Shown: positions 9,844-17,984 of the stretch, piece by piece
How positions within the stretch are numbered: position 1 is the stretch's first letter
Layout of the letters: every line of letters starts with the position of its first letter
IMG/VR virus record: IMGVR_UViG_3300021467_000093
Coordinates: 1-64,000 of that record
DNA: 64,000 nucleotides
Origin: a virus
Direction: 5' to 3' (one strand)
Notes under the pieces: model-generated
What the model saw: only the letters and a program-made list of their open reading frames with translations
What the model was told of the DNA's origin: nothing
Database searches by the model: none
Made by a program: the position numbers and the translations under genes

Positions 9844-10183
9844 ACTAGCTGATAAAACATATGATCTTTTAAGAACTATTTTTCCGTTTTATACAATAGT
9901 GCCTGAGTATTATATTTATTATAAAGGTACTAGGCTGTTTTTTGATTTTTTTATAAAAGAACTTAATTTACTTATAGAGGTGCAGGGTAAACAGCACTAT
10001 TTTTTTGTTAAGCATTTTCATACTGATAAAGAAGGTTTTTTGAAATCTAAATATAGGGATAATTTGAAACAAGAATATTGTCAAGCTAATAACATTCTTT
10101 TATTGTATATTCATTCTGAAGACGAATTGAGTAAAGATTATTTATTGAATAGGTTAATGCATCTATTGAAAGAGGTGGGATAA
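9836..10183 (+). CDS. Small Vsr/DUF559-like PD-(D/E)XK endonuclease
   Basis: About 115 residues from ATG 9836 (overlapping the previous stop by 8 bases); an in-frame ATG at 9824 is the alternative. The core FFDFFIKELNLLIEVQGKQHY carries the D-x(n)-E-x-Q/K arrangement of the Vsr/DUF559 branch, followed by the helix KYRDNLKQEYCQANNILLLYI seen in phage nucleases of this fold. The single compact domain has none of the CPNGH modules of its neighbour. A repair or recombination role beside RecA, or a solo homing nuclease, are both possible. Confidence 0.65.
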   Translation: MSKLADKTYDLLRTIFPFYTIVPEYYIYYKGTRLFFDFFIKELNLLIEVQGKQHYFFVKHFHTDKEGFLKSKYRDNLKQEYCQANNILLLYIHSEDELSKDYLLNRLMHLLKEVG

Positions 10184-10186
10184 GAT

Positions 10187-10453
10187 ATGGTAGATATAAT
10201 AACTGATAAAAAGAAAGACCCAAGAGATCCTGATATGGAAAAAGATTGTCCAGATTTTGTTCCATTAGATGATGGCACTATAAAGGGGGATTGGAAATAT
10301 TGTAATTTATCGTTTCAATGTAGGCAAATAGGCATGTTGAGTGATTATGTTGAATTTACAGATGAAAATGGTAATGTAATCGCTAGAGATTATTTATGTA
10401 CTGGCAAACGTCCTATTTGGGAAGAAAGAAGTGAAGATGAGAAAGCATGTTAA
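10187..10453 (+). CDS. Small hypothetical protein
   Basis: 88 residues, starting three bases after the previous stop with GAGGTGGGA upstream. It is acidic, with four spaced cysteines (KDCPDFV, KYCNLSFQC, DYLCTG) but no CxxC pair. The 3' end overlaps the methylase start by 23 bases. Not recognised. Confidence 0.5.
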   Translation: MVDIITDKKKDPRDPDMEKDCPDFVPLDDGTIKGDWKYCNLSFQCRQIGMLSDYVEFTDENGNVIARDYLCTGKRPIWEERSEDEKAC

Positions 10454-11240
10454 ATCACCTTTGAAATGGGCTGGTAGTAAAACCAAGAGTCTGGATTTTA
10501 TTGTAGGCGCTATATCAGTGAAACCAAAGCGTTTTGTAGAGCCATTCGCAGGTTCAGCTGTAGTTTCTTTTAATATTGAAGCCGATGAATATTTAATAGC
10601 TGATATTAATAATGATGTTATTAACTTTTTCAATATATTAAAAGAGTATAGAATGGATTTTATTGAATATTGTAAACAATTGTTTATTGATGGGAATAAT
10701 AAGGATATTTATTATTATAACAGGAGAATTTTTAATAATTTAGATTTTGATTATTATAGAGCAGCACTTTTTTTATATTTAAACAGGCATTGTTTTAATG
10801 GGTTGTGTAGATATAATGCAAGTGGTAAATTTAATGTTCCTTTTGGTAAATATAAAAATATTTATTTTCCAGAGGAAGAAATGCTGTCTTTGTTAAGTAG
10901 AATAAACAGATACATTTTTAAATGTCAAAGTTTTGAGGCTACTTTTAATGAATGTAGCAAAAATGATGTTATTTACTGTGATCCTCCATATTTGCCGTTA
11001 ACAGATACTTCTAATTTTACTGATTATACTAGCGAAGGTTTTACTTTCGAGATGCATGAAAAACTAGTTAAGTTAGCTGAAAAATCATCGTCCTTAGTTT
11101 TAATTTCTAATCATTGGATTCCTGGTGTTACTGATATATTATATAAGAATGGAGACGTTAGCAGAAGGAAAATTACTTGTAGGTATATAAGTGCTTATAG
11201 CCGTCCAAAAGTTGAAGAAGTGTTAGTTGTGTATGATTAA
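10431..11240 (+). CDS. dam: DNA adenine methylase, D12/Dam class
   Basis: 269 residues. SAM-binding motif I is VEPFAGSAVVSFN, preceded by the D12-class N-terminus SPLKWAGSKTK. Motif IV is DVIYCDPPYLP (the DPPY catalytic loop for N6-adenine methylation). The size matches Dam (about 270). ATG 10431 is used; ATG 10437 is an alternative start. The gene overlaps its neighbour. It probably modifies GATC or a related site to protect phage DNA from restriction or to mark strands; the recognition site cannot be read from sequence. Confidence 0.88.
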   Translation: MKMRKHVKSPLKWAGSKTKSLDFIVGAISVKPKRFVEPFAGSAVVSFNIEADEYLIADINNDVINFFNILKEYRMDFIEYCKQLFIDGNNKDIYYYNRRIFNNLDFDYYRAALFLYLNRHCFNGLCRYNASGKFNVPFGKYKNIYFPEEEMLSLLSRINRYIFKCQSFEATFNECSKNDVIYCDPPYLPLTDTSNFTDYTSEGFTFEMHEKLVKLAEKSSSLVLISNHWIPGVTDILYKNGDVSRRKITCRYISAYSRPKVEEVLVVYD

Positions 11241-11264
11241 TGGAAAGGAAAAGGAGGTATTATT

Positions 11265-11741
11265 ATGAGTATTCAAGGAAAAATTGCTAATTTAAATGGG
11301 CGGGATTTGGAACATCGTGTAGAGGAATTAATTAAAAATTATGATGTAATAAGCTTAACATATAAAGAGTGGATATCTGGTAGATTCGGTGTTGACACAG
11401 AATATATCCTATTAAAAAACGTCCCTTATACGACTATATATGGTAGTAGCGGTAGAAGCGAATTTTTGTTGTTGAAAGATGGTTATTCATTAGATAATGG
11501 TATTCGAATTGAGTGCCGATCTCAACAAGTAAATGGGTCGGTTGATGAAAAACTCCCCTATCTTTTTGAATCTGCTCTTGCATTTAGGCAGCATAACGTT
11601 ATTATAGTTTTGGAAGGAGACGGGTTTAAAAGAGGAGCACGGGAATGGTTAAAAGCACGTTGTGCTGCTATTAAGTACAAAAATATCAGAGTATTAACTT
11701 TTGAAGAATTTAGACAATGGTTAGAATTTAACTTGAGGTAA
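11265..11741 (+). CDS. PD-(D/E)XK nuclease-like protein
   Basis: 158 residues behind a strong AAGGAGG site. The stretch SGRSEFLLL, then GIRIECRSQQVNGSVDEKLPYL, resembles small phage PD-(D/E)XK nucleases in which E-x-K lies next to Q-x-x-G-S-x-DEKLPYL; here the Lys of E-C-K is Arg (ECRSQQ). The C-terminal WLKARC and VLTFEEFRQWL complete an alpha/beta fold. A nuclease acting with the adjacent helicase and primase is inferred; the E-C-R variant leaves activity uncertain. Confidence 0.6.
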   Translation: MSIQGKIANLNGRDLEHRVEELIKNYDVISLTYKEWISGRFGVDTEYILLKNVPYTTIYGSSGRSEFLLLKDGYSLDNGIRIECRSQQVNGSVDEKLPYLFESALAFRQHNVIIVLEGDGFKRGAREWLKARCAAIKYKNIRVLTFEEFRQWLEFNLR

Positions 11742-11746
11742 TAATT

Positions 11747-12220
11747 ATGGACGCTATAAGCACTTATTTAAGTAAACGGGCTGAGGATTTAATGCTATTT
11801 AAAATGCCAAAGAATAACATTTTAATGGAAGAAATTTTTAGCTTTAATCCGCAAGCATTGGAACAAATCTCCTCTGCTGATATAAGTAGGTATACTATCG
11901 GTCTTGCACAATTTTTAATTTACTTCACTTCTCAAACTAATGCTTCTAAAGTAAAACTTATGCAGAAGAAACACTTGTTGGAAAGAAAATTAAATATGTC
12001 TGAGGTTAAAGCTAAAACTAAAGCAGAAAAACTCATCAAATTAGGTGAGATGGATGCTACTGTTAAACGTTTAGTTGAAGATATTGAAATTTTAGAGTAT
12101 GAACTTAAATTGACAGAAAATTTAGAGAAATATTACGTAGAATTGATAAACGCATTCAAACGAGAGTTGAATAGACGGGAATTTGAATACAAATTAGTTA
12201 AAACGGAGAGGCGCATATAA
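11747..12220 (+). CDS. Helical protein, possible recombination mediator
   Basis: 157 residues, almost entirely helical, Lys/Glu-rich from residue 65 on (KAKTKAEKLIKLGEMDATVKR), predicted coiled coil at about 70-150. Size, helical layout and position in a RecA-helicase-primase block resemble UvsY-type mediators of T4-like phages. This is an analogy of context and composition, not a recognised homology. Confidence 0.45.
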   Translation: MDAISTYLSKRAEDLMLFKMPKNNILMEEIFSFNPQALEQISSADISRYTIGLAQFLIYFTSQTNASKVKLMQKKHLLERKLNMSEVKAKTKAEKLIKLGEMDATVKRLVEDIEILEYELKLTENLEKYYVELINAFKRELNRREFEYKLVKTERRI

Positions 12221-12222
12221 AT

Positions 12223-13680
12223 ATGGATGATGTAAAGACTAAATTTAGTTTTAAGCAGAGTTTTTATGAGAGAGCGTTATTATCTTATTGTTTTAAGAGT
12301 TTGGATAATTATTATGTTATTTCTATTTTTATTAATGCTAGCGATTTTTTGGATGATGAGCATAAATTAATATGGATGATTTTTGAGGATTTAATAAGGA
12401 AAAGGATTAAGCATTTAGATGTGCATTTGGTTATTAATGAAGCTAGGAAAAATAACATACTGAATGATCGCTTGCAAAGTTATATTACTGCGTTAGCCGA
12501 TATGGATTTGTCAAGCTTGAATTTAAATTTTTGCATCCAAGTAGTATTGAATGCAAGCGCTAAATATAAATTGTATAGCAAACTAACCGAAAATGTCAAG
12601 CTGGTTGAAAAAGCAGCAGAAGAAGATGAGCTTAAAGCTGCTGATCTTATTGGTAAAGTTAGTAAAGAATTATTGGATTTGTCTTTGAGTTCAAAGGCTA
12701 TTAAAGAAGCCAAGGATTTAGCTGACGGCATTGATGAATATTTAGAGGAGCGCCGTCAAAATGAAGTTGAATTTTGTGGCTTACCGACTGGATTTTCTAT
12801 TTTGGATAAACGTATAGACGGTTTAATACCAGGAACGTTAACAGTGCTATGTGCAAGGCCAAAGCAAGGCAAAAGCACTTTTTTAAGTAATGTAGCAGCT
12901 TATGTAGCTTATAATTTAAGAAAACCAGTTTTATATGTTGATACTGAAATGGATTTTAATCAATGGAGAAGTAGAATATTATCAATGCTTTCCAATGTTC
13001 CTGAGCGACGGATAACACACGGCGGTTATAGTGATGAAGAATATGATAGATTAAAATTGGCGGCTTCGATAATTAAAAAAGGAAAGCTGTTTCATGAGTT
13101 TATGCCAGGATATACATTAGATAAATTAACAGCGTTGTATAATAAATATAAACATATTGAGGATATAGGTCTGGCCATATTTGACTATATTAAAGCTCCA
13201 GGACAAGCAGATTTTAGGAATAAGAAAGAATATCAAATATTAGGAGATGTTACAACTGCATTAAAAGATTTAGCTGGAGAACTTGAAATACCGTTTTTAT
13301 GTGCTAATCAAATTAATAGGCAAAATGATATAGCGGACAGCGATCGAATATTGAGATACTCTGATGTGGTCATGGTTTTTAAACCAAAAACTAAAGAGGA
13401 GTTTGATAAAGTCCATCCTTTCGAAAAAGATTATGGTAATTATAAATTGGTTATAACAGATAGCAGGAGAGGGGGAACAACGCCGGAGGAAGGTATTGGG
13501 TATTATTTTTTAAAACGCTTGTTGAAAGTTGAGGAGGCATCAAAACAACTTATAGACTATGATAATTACGTTAATAAAGAAAAAGATGAGATTATGTTTA
13601 GTGATGAAGATACTAGCATTGAAGAGGTTTTTGAGGAGTCAATAGATGATGGCGAAGACGAAAAAGAGCAGCTATTCTGA
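12223..13680 (+). CDS. dnaB: Replicative DNA helicase, DnaB family
   Basis: 485 residues. The N-terminal helical domain (1-120) has the DnaB-like HKLIWMIFEDLI and LDVHLVINEAR. The RecA-fold domain starts at GLPTGFSILDKRIDGLIPGTL with Walker A ARPKQGKSTF, the H1a-type LYVDTEMD, and Walker B LAIFDYIKAP, followed by PFLCANQINRQ and the arginine-finger region DSRRGG. An acidic tail (DEDTSIEEVFEESIDDGEDEKEQLF region) is typical of phage helicases. It is the 5'-3' fork unwinding motor. The 3' end overlaps the primase gene by about 32 bases. Confidence 0.92.
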   Translation: MDDVKTKFSFKQSFYERALLSYCFKSLDNYYVISIFINASDFLDDEHKLIWMIFEDLIRKRIKHLDVHLVINEARKNNILNDRLQSYITALADMDLSSLNLNFCIQVVLNASAKYKLYSKLTENVKLVEKAAEEDELKAADLIGKVSKELLDLSLSSKAIKEAKDLADGIDEYLEERRQNEVEFCGLPTGFSILDKRIDGLIPGTLTVLCARPKQGKSTFLSNVAAYVAYNLRKPVLYVDTEMDFNQWRSRILSMLSNVPERRITHGGYSDEEYDRLKLAASIIKKGKLFHEFMPGYTLDKLTALYNKYKHIEDIGLAIFDYIKAPGQADFRNKKEYQILGDVTTALKDLAGELEIPFLCANQINRQNDIADSDRILRYSDVVMVFKPKTKEEFDKVHPFEKDYGNYKLVITDSRRGGTTPEEGIGYYFLKRLLKVEEASKQLIDYDNYVNKEKDEIMFSDEDTSIEEVFEESIDDGEDEKEQLF

Positions 13681-14698
13681 TGAAGATAGACGTTATAGAA
13701 TAGAGCGGTTGAAAGAAGCTGTTGATGCAAGAGCATTATTAGAATCGTTAGGTTTTGTTATTTATAAAGAAACTGCTAAGGAAGTAAGAGCTGCTTGTAA
13801 AGTACATGGCGGTGATAATAAAACTGCATTTAGAATGAATAAAGCGACTAAAAATTGGGTTTGTTTTTCTCACCATTGTCATGAAGAAATTGGATATGAC
13901 GTAATTAGTTTAATTATGTACATGTTGGATTTAAACTTTAGAGAAGCCATTGAATATTTAGAAAATATTACTGGGCTAAATGTTAATGATCCTCAACTAT
14001 TTGCTAAGTATAAAGATGATTTAGATAAAAAGAAATTTATTCAGGAAATTTTTAATAATCAATATATGCCGCCGGCACTGGTTAATGAGGAATATTTAGA
14101 TAGTTTTAAGAAATTTAGGACTAATTTTTTTGAAAAACCTAAGAATGGTGGATTTCCCAAAGAAGTGTTGGATCACTTTGAAGTTGGCGGTGGGTATGTA
14201 GATAAATTTGGATTGCAAAGAGAAGTTATTCCTATTAGAGATGAAAATGGTGTGTTAGTTGCCTATAGCTGTAGAGATATTACTGGACAGGCTGAAGATA
14301 ACTGTAAATATATACTGACTGAAAATTTTAAAAAGAATGATGTTTTGTACAATTTATATAATGCTAAGATGTATATGGGAAGTGGAAGAGAAATAATTGT
14401 AGTAGAAGGATTTAAATCTGTATGGAAGCTATTTATGGCAGGCTATAAAAATGTGGTAGCTTGTATGGGCAGTAGAATTACAGAAGGGCAACAAGCCTTA
14501 TTATATAAATATGTTAAATGTGTTTATCTTCTTTTTGATGCAGATAAGGCTGGTATAGAAGGTACTATAGATGCATTAGAAAATATGAAGGATAAGATTG
14601 ACGTTAAACCGATATTTTTACCATATACAGGTAAAGATCCTGCTGATTTATCTATTAATGAACTTAAATTATTATTAGGAGGTATAATTAATGCCTAA
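13649..14698 (+). CDS. dnaG: DNA primase, DnaG type (zinc finger plus TOPRIM)
   Basis: About 349 residues; ATG 13646 and 13649 are adjacent alternatives with GAGGAG at 13632-13637. The N-terminal zinc finger ACKVHGGDNKTAFRMN to CFSHHC is CHC2-like. TOPRIM motifs are IIVVEGFKS (Glu) and LLFDADKAG (DxD). The core between them (VIPIRDENGVLVAYSCRDI) is typical of phage and plasmid primases. No C-terminal helicase domain is fused; the DnaB-like helicase is the overlapping gene upstream. Confidence 0.9.
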   Translation: MAKTKKSSYSDEDRRYRIERLKEAVDARALLESLGFVIYKETAKEVRAACKVHGGDNKTAFRMNKATKNWVCFSHHCHEEIGYDVISLIMYMLDLNFREAIEYLENITGLNVNDPQLFAKYKDDLDKKKFIQEIFNNQYMPPALVNEEYLDSFKKFRTNFFEKPKNGGFPKEVLDHFEVGGGYVDKFGLQREVIPIRDENGVLVAYSCRDITGQAEDNCKYILTENFKKNDVLYNLYNAKMYMGSGREIIVVEGFKSVWKLFMAGYKNVVACMGSRITEGQQALLYKYVKCVYLLFDADKAGIEGTIDALENMKDKIDVKPIFLPYTGKDPADLSINELKLLLGGIINA

Positions 14699-15065
14699 GA
14701 AAAAAATGAAAAGGGATAAAAGTACAGAGGTTATTGGTACTCCAACAATGTTATTGTTACCTTCTAGAAATTATAAATTTAAAGTATCCAATACACAATA
14801 TAGTGTACGTTTGCCAAGATGTGGAAAATATAGTGATTTGGATAGTAAATTGTTTAGTGATAAGGATGGAGATTTTGATGTTTTATTGCATGATGATAAA
14901 TATAATGCGGATGTAGTTCTCTTACCAAATATATCAAAGTTGATGTTTGTGACATCACAATACCCTGATATGAAAGATAATCAGGCATTTGCTCCAGTAG
15001 CTTTAATAATTCATGAAGATTATGTAGATGTTGTTGGAAATTTGATTGAAATGATGGAGGTCTAA
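14691..15065 (+). CDS. Hypothetical protein after primase
   Basis: 124 residues, GGAGG ribosome binding site, eight-base overlap with the primase stop. The basic N-terminus (KKKMKRDK) is followed by a compact beta-rich domain (TMLLLPSRNYKFKV, KLFSDKDGDFDVLL, ALIIHEDYVDVVGN). No family recognised; it is coupled to replication genes. Confidence 0.55.
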   Translation: MPKKKMKRDKSTEVIGTPTMLLLPSRNYKFKVSNTQYSVRLPRCGKYSDLDSKLFSDKDGDFDVLLHDDKYNADVVLLPNISKLMFVTSQYPDMKDNQAFAPVALIIHEDYVDVVGNLIEMMEV

Positions 15066-15066
15066 T

Positions 15067-15429
15067 ATGAAATGTCCTAATTGCGGTAGTATAGATTTGT
15101 TGGATGTCGGTGATGATGTTTTTAAATGCGATGATTGTGGTTCTGAAGTAAAAATAAGATATTTAGTCTGTAAAAAATGTTTTTGTTCAATACGTTTAAA
15201 AAACGATAAGTTTTTTGACATTATAGAATTGGCGCCGGATGCTATCGATTTGTTAAATAATGATTTATCTGAATTAGATGATTATGTAGAGATAGAGGAT
15301 AATGGAAATAATGAGCATGCATCAATGTCAGATTTAATTGATAATTGTTTGAGGTGCGGTAATCCAGTAATTAGAGAAGGTAATGTTTATATTTGCCCAA
15401 ACTGCAATTTTAGTTGGGAGACTATATAA
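15067..15429 (+). CDS. Double zinc-ribbon protein
   Basis: 120 residues with three Cys-pair sets: CPNCGSIDLL to CDDCGS, CKKCFCS, and a C-terminal CLRCGNPV to CPNCNFSWE. This suggests two treble-clef/zinc-ribbon units joined by an acidic linker. Such phage proteins are usually of unknown role; nucleic-acid binding or transcription-factor mimicry are possibilities. The stop shares bases with the ruvC start (TAATG). Confidence 0.65.
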   Translation: MKCPNCGSIDLLDVGDDVFKCDDCGSEVKIRYLVCKKCFCSIRLKNDKFFDIIELAPDAIDLLNNDLSELDDYVEIEDNGNNEHASMSDLIDNCLRCGNPVIREGNVYICPNCNFSWETI

Positions 15430-15884
15430 TGAAAGTTCTTTCTTTAGATGTGTCTTCTGTATCTACTGGCTGGGCTTTGATAAATGAAGATGCTAAATTA
15501 TTACATTTTGGTACTATATCTATACCGAATTTAGATGTTATGGCAAAATTGTATTGGTTTCATAATTATTTAGAATCTTTGATATTTACTTTAGAGCCAG
15601 ATATAATATTAGTAGAAGAGACATATTTAAAGAACGTTAAAACATTAAAAACCCTATCACAATTTATAGGGATGGTAAATTTTTTAGTGTTTAAGCACCA
15701 TAAACCCGCTGTCTATTTGAATCCTAATGCTGTTAGAGCATTTTTTAAATTACGAACTAAAGCAGATGTTTTTGATTTTGTGAAGAATAAGTATAAGAGT
15801 AAGTTGAAAGAATTAACATTTAATAATGGCAATGATATAACAGACGCTATACTACAAGCGTTATACTATATTGAAAATAATTGA
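15429..15884 (+). CDS. ruvC: RuvC-like Holliday junction resolvase
   Basis: 151 residues from ATG 15429, placed by GGGAG eight bases upstream and the TAATG overlap. RNase H-fold motifs: MKVLSLDVSSVSTGWAL (first Asp), DIILVEETYL (Glu), and NNGNDITDAILQA (C-terminal Asp pair). It cleaves branched DNA from recombination or before packaging. It lies in the same run as RecA, helicase and primase. Confidence 0.85.
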   Translation: MKVLSLDVSSVSTGWALINEDAKLLHFGTISIPNLDVMAKLYWFHNYLESLIFTLEPDIILVEETYLKNVKTLKTLSQFIGMVNFLVFKHHKPAVYLNPNAVRAFFKLRTKADVFDFVKNKYKSKLKELTFNNGNDITDAILQALYYIENN

Positions 15885-15893
15885 GGTGATAAG

Positions 15894-17030
15894 ATGAATG
15901 ATATAATAATGGTTTCTGCCACTAGGCTGTCAATGTTTTTGCAATGCAAATGGAAATATTGGTGTAATTATGTTTTAAAACTGCCAAGAAAACCTAATTT
16001 GTCATTTAAATTAGGGTTAGCCGTGCATGGCGCATTATTTCTAGCTGGTCAAATATGGCAGAAGCAAGAAAAATTTACTGCTGAGGATATAAAAAGAATA
16101 CGTGAAGAATACAGCAGTATAGCTGCTAAAGAAGGTATTGAAGATCCTGTCATTTACAAAGATGGTATGGACATGGTAATGGAGAGATTGAAAAACTTTG
16201 TAAATGGTAAAATAATAGCAGTTGAAGAAAGATTTAGAGTGACGACAGATACTGGTGTTATATTAATAGGAGCAATGGATAAAATTGAGGAAATTAATAA
16301 TGACACACTTTTAGTGACTGATTATAAGACATCTAAGTATTTTGAAACTCAGGATGAATTAAAATCTGATATACAGTTATCAATTTATGATTTAGTGGCT
16401 TCTATTAAGTACCCAAAATATAAACGTATTGTTTTATCATTGGATTATTTACGTGGAGATCCTGTTTATACATACAGAACTGTTGAGGAAAGGCAAAGTT
16501 TTTTAGAGTATGTTACTGTGATTTATAATGAAATGTTGAAGTTGGAGAAAGAAGACGCTAAACCTACATTAAATGATATGTGTAATTGGTGTGATTTTAC
16601 AGAAAATTGCACGGCTTATCAAGAAGCTGTAGGCGGTAAGGTTTTTATTAAAAGAAAGCCAGAAGATTATAGTGATGAAGATTTAATTAAAGAATATCTT
16701 GATATACAAAGCAAAAAGCGAATTATAGATAAAAGAGAACGAGAGCTTAAGAACTATATTTTACGTAAGATAGAGTCTACACAGAAAAATTTAATAGCTA
16801 ATGGAAAAGAGCTTTATCCAAGACAGCGTTTATCTACGGTGTATGATCCTAAATTGGTTTATGAGAATGTACCTCTTCAGGATTTTTTAAGAATGATATC
16901 TATCTCTAAAAAAGAAGCTGATAAATATTTTGAGAAAAATCCAGCGGCAAAAGTTATTGTACAAGAGAATGCTAGAAAATCTTATACTTCACCGTTTATA
17001 GGAGTTAAAAATTTAAAAAAATCAAAATAA
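15894..17030 (+). CDS. RecB/Cas4-like PD-(D/E)XK exonuclease with Fe-S-type cysteines
   Basis: 378 residues. The nuclease core has LGLAVHGAL, then VEERFRV, GAMDKIEE and LLVTDYKTSKY (D...DYKT). QLSIYDLVA is the Q-x(3)-Y motif of the RecB family. A Cys near the N-terminus (FLQCKWKYWC) plus CNWCDFTENC match the iron-sulphur anchor of Cas4/AddB-type nucleases. A roughly 120-residue helical C-terminal extension follows. A role in end processing for recombination is likely. It is not next to cas genes, so an adaptation role is not suggested. Confidence 0.8.
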   Translation: MNDIIMVSATRLSMFLQCKWKYWCNYVLKLPRKPNLSFKLGLAVHGALFLAGQIWQKQEKFTAEDIKRIREEYSSIAAKEGIEDPVIYKDGMDMVMERLKNFVNGKIIAVEERFRVTTDTGVILIGAMDKIEEINNDTLLVTDYKTSKYFETQDELKSDIQLSIYDLVASIKYPKYKRIVLSLDYLRGDPVYTYRTVEERQSFLEYVTVIYNEMLKLEKEDAKPTLNDMCNWCDFTENCTAYQEAVGGKVFIKRKPEDYSDEDLIKEYLDIQSKKRIIDKRERELKNYILRKIESTQKNLIANGKELYPRQRLSTVYDPKLVYENVPLQDFLRMISISKKEADKYFEKNPAAKVIVQENARKSYTSPFIGVKNLKKSK

Positions 17031-17048
17031 TATTAAGGTGGATTTATT

Positions 17049-17984
17049 ATGAGTTATCAAAAAATGGTTATGAGAGATATATTTATTAATAATAGCAAAA
17101 ATTTATTTGATAATAATGTTAAGGTTTTGTTAAATGAGTTAAAATCTTATACTGATTTAGAAATTACGTCTGGTCCTATAGGAGAATTAGATATAGTTTG
17201 TTTGATAAATGATGTATTATATGTCTTTAGTCTGTATAAATTTAATTTAATTTATGAAGATGAATTGCGTAAAAGGGTGATTAGACCTAGATTATATATG
17301 CGTGATAAACTATTAGCGTTGCAGTCAGAAGGCATCTCACTGGTCCAGTTTTTTGAAGACGAGATTATGTATAAATTACCAATTGTTTTATCCGTAATAA
17401 AAAATAAGCTTAACTTATCTAAACGGTTATGTGGCGCAAGAGAATGTACAATCTCTCCAATTGGCACACAACTTGCTAATAGATTTTTAGATGATAATCA
17501 TATACATGGTAGGAATTATGGAAAAAAGTTTGATTTAGGGGCTTTTTATAATGGTCGTTTGGTTGGTGTAATGTCATTTCGTCAAGGAAATTTATCTAGA
17601 AACAGTCACGCCCTTGAAATGGACAGGTTTTGTTCGTTACTGAATAATAACATACCTGGATTGGCTAGTAAGATGTTCTTAAATTTTGTTAGATATTATG
17701 CTGATAGAGATATTACTACTTATGCTGATTTAAGATTTACTACGGGAAATGTGTATAGTAAATTGGGATTTGAATTTGTTAAAATGACACAAACTAATTA
17801 TTTTTATGTTATTAATGATAAACGAACTCATAGGTTTTCATTTCGTAAATCTGTATTATCTAAGAAATTAGATAAATTTGATCCAAATAAAACTGAATAT
17901 GAAAACATGTTAGAAAATGGTATAGATAGAGTTTGGGATTGTGGGCATAAAAAATTCATATGGAAACATGGGCCGCAAATATAG
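17049..17984 (+). CDS. EDxHD (Vsr-like) homing endonuclease, core partly degenerate
   Basis: 311 residues. The C-terminal half is the second domain typical of I-Bth0305I-like enzymes: FFEDEIMYKLPIVLSVIKNKL, RFLDDNHIHGRNYG, GRLVGVMSFR, ADLRFTTGNVYSKLGFEFVK, NYFYV, FDPNKTEYENMLENGIDRVWDCG. The N-terminal nuclease keeps IGELDIV but the usual AIEF-x-G-x-YWH stretch reads VLYVFSLYKFNLI, so the second catalytic position looks lost. It may be an inactive or altered homing nuclease. It overlaps the next endonuclease gene by 17 bases. Confidence 0.7.
   Translation: MSYQKMVMRDIFINNSKNLFDNNVKVLLNELKSYTDLEITSGPIGELDIVCLINDVLYVFSLYKFNLIYEDELRKRVIRPRLYMRDKLLALQSEGISLVQFFEDEIMYKLPIVLSVIKNKLNLSKRLCGARECTISPIGTQLANRFLDDNHIHGRNYGKKFDLGAFYNGRLVGVMSFRQGNLSRNSHALEMDRFCSLLNNNIPGLASKMFLNFVRYYADRDITTYADLRFTTGNVYSKLGFEFVKMTQTNYFYVINDKRTHRFSFRKSVLSKKLDKFDPNKTEYENMLENGIDRVWDCGHKKFIWKHGPQI

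Noticed and set aside
11747-12220. UvsY recombination mediator
   Set aside because: Only size, helicity and context agree; no sequence signature could be recognised, so it is left as a possibility.
15894-17030. Cas4 of a CRISPR adaptation module
   Set aside because: The Cys set is Cas4-like, but no cas1, cas2 or array is near and the context is recombination.
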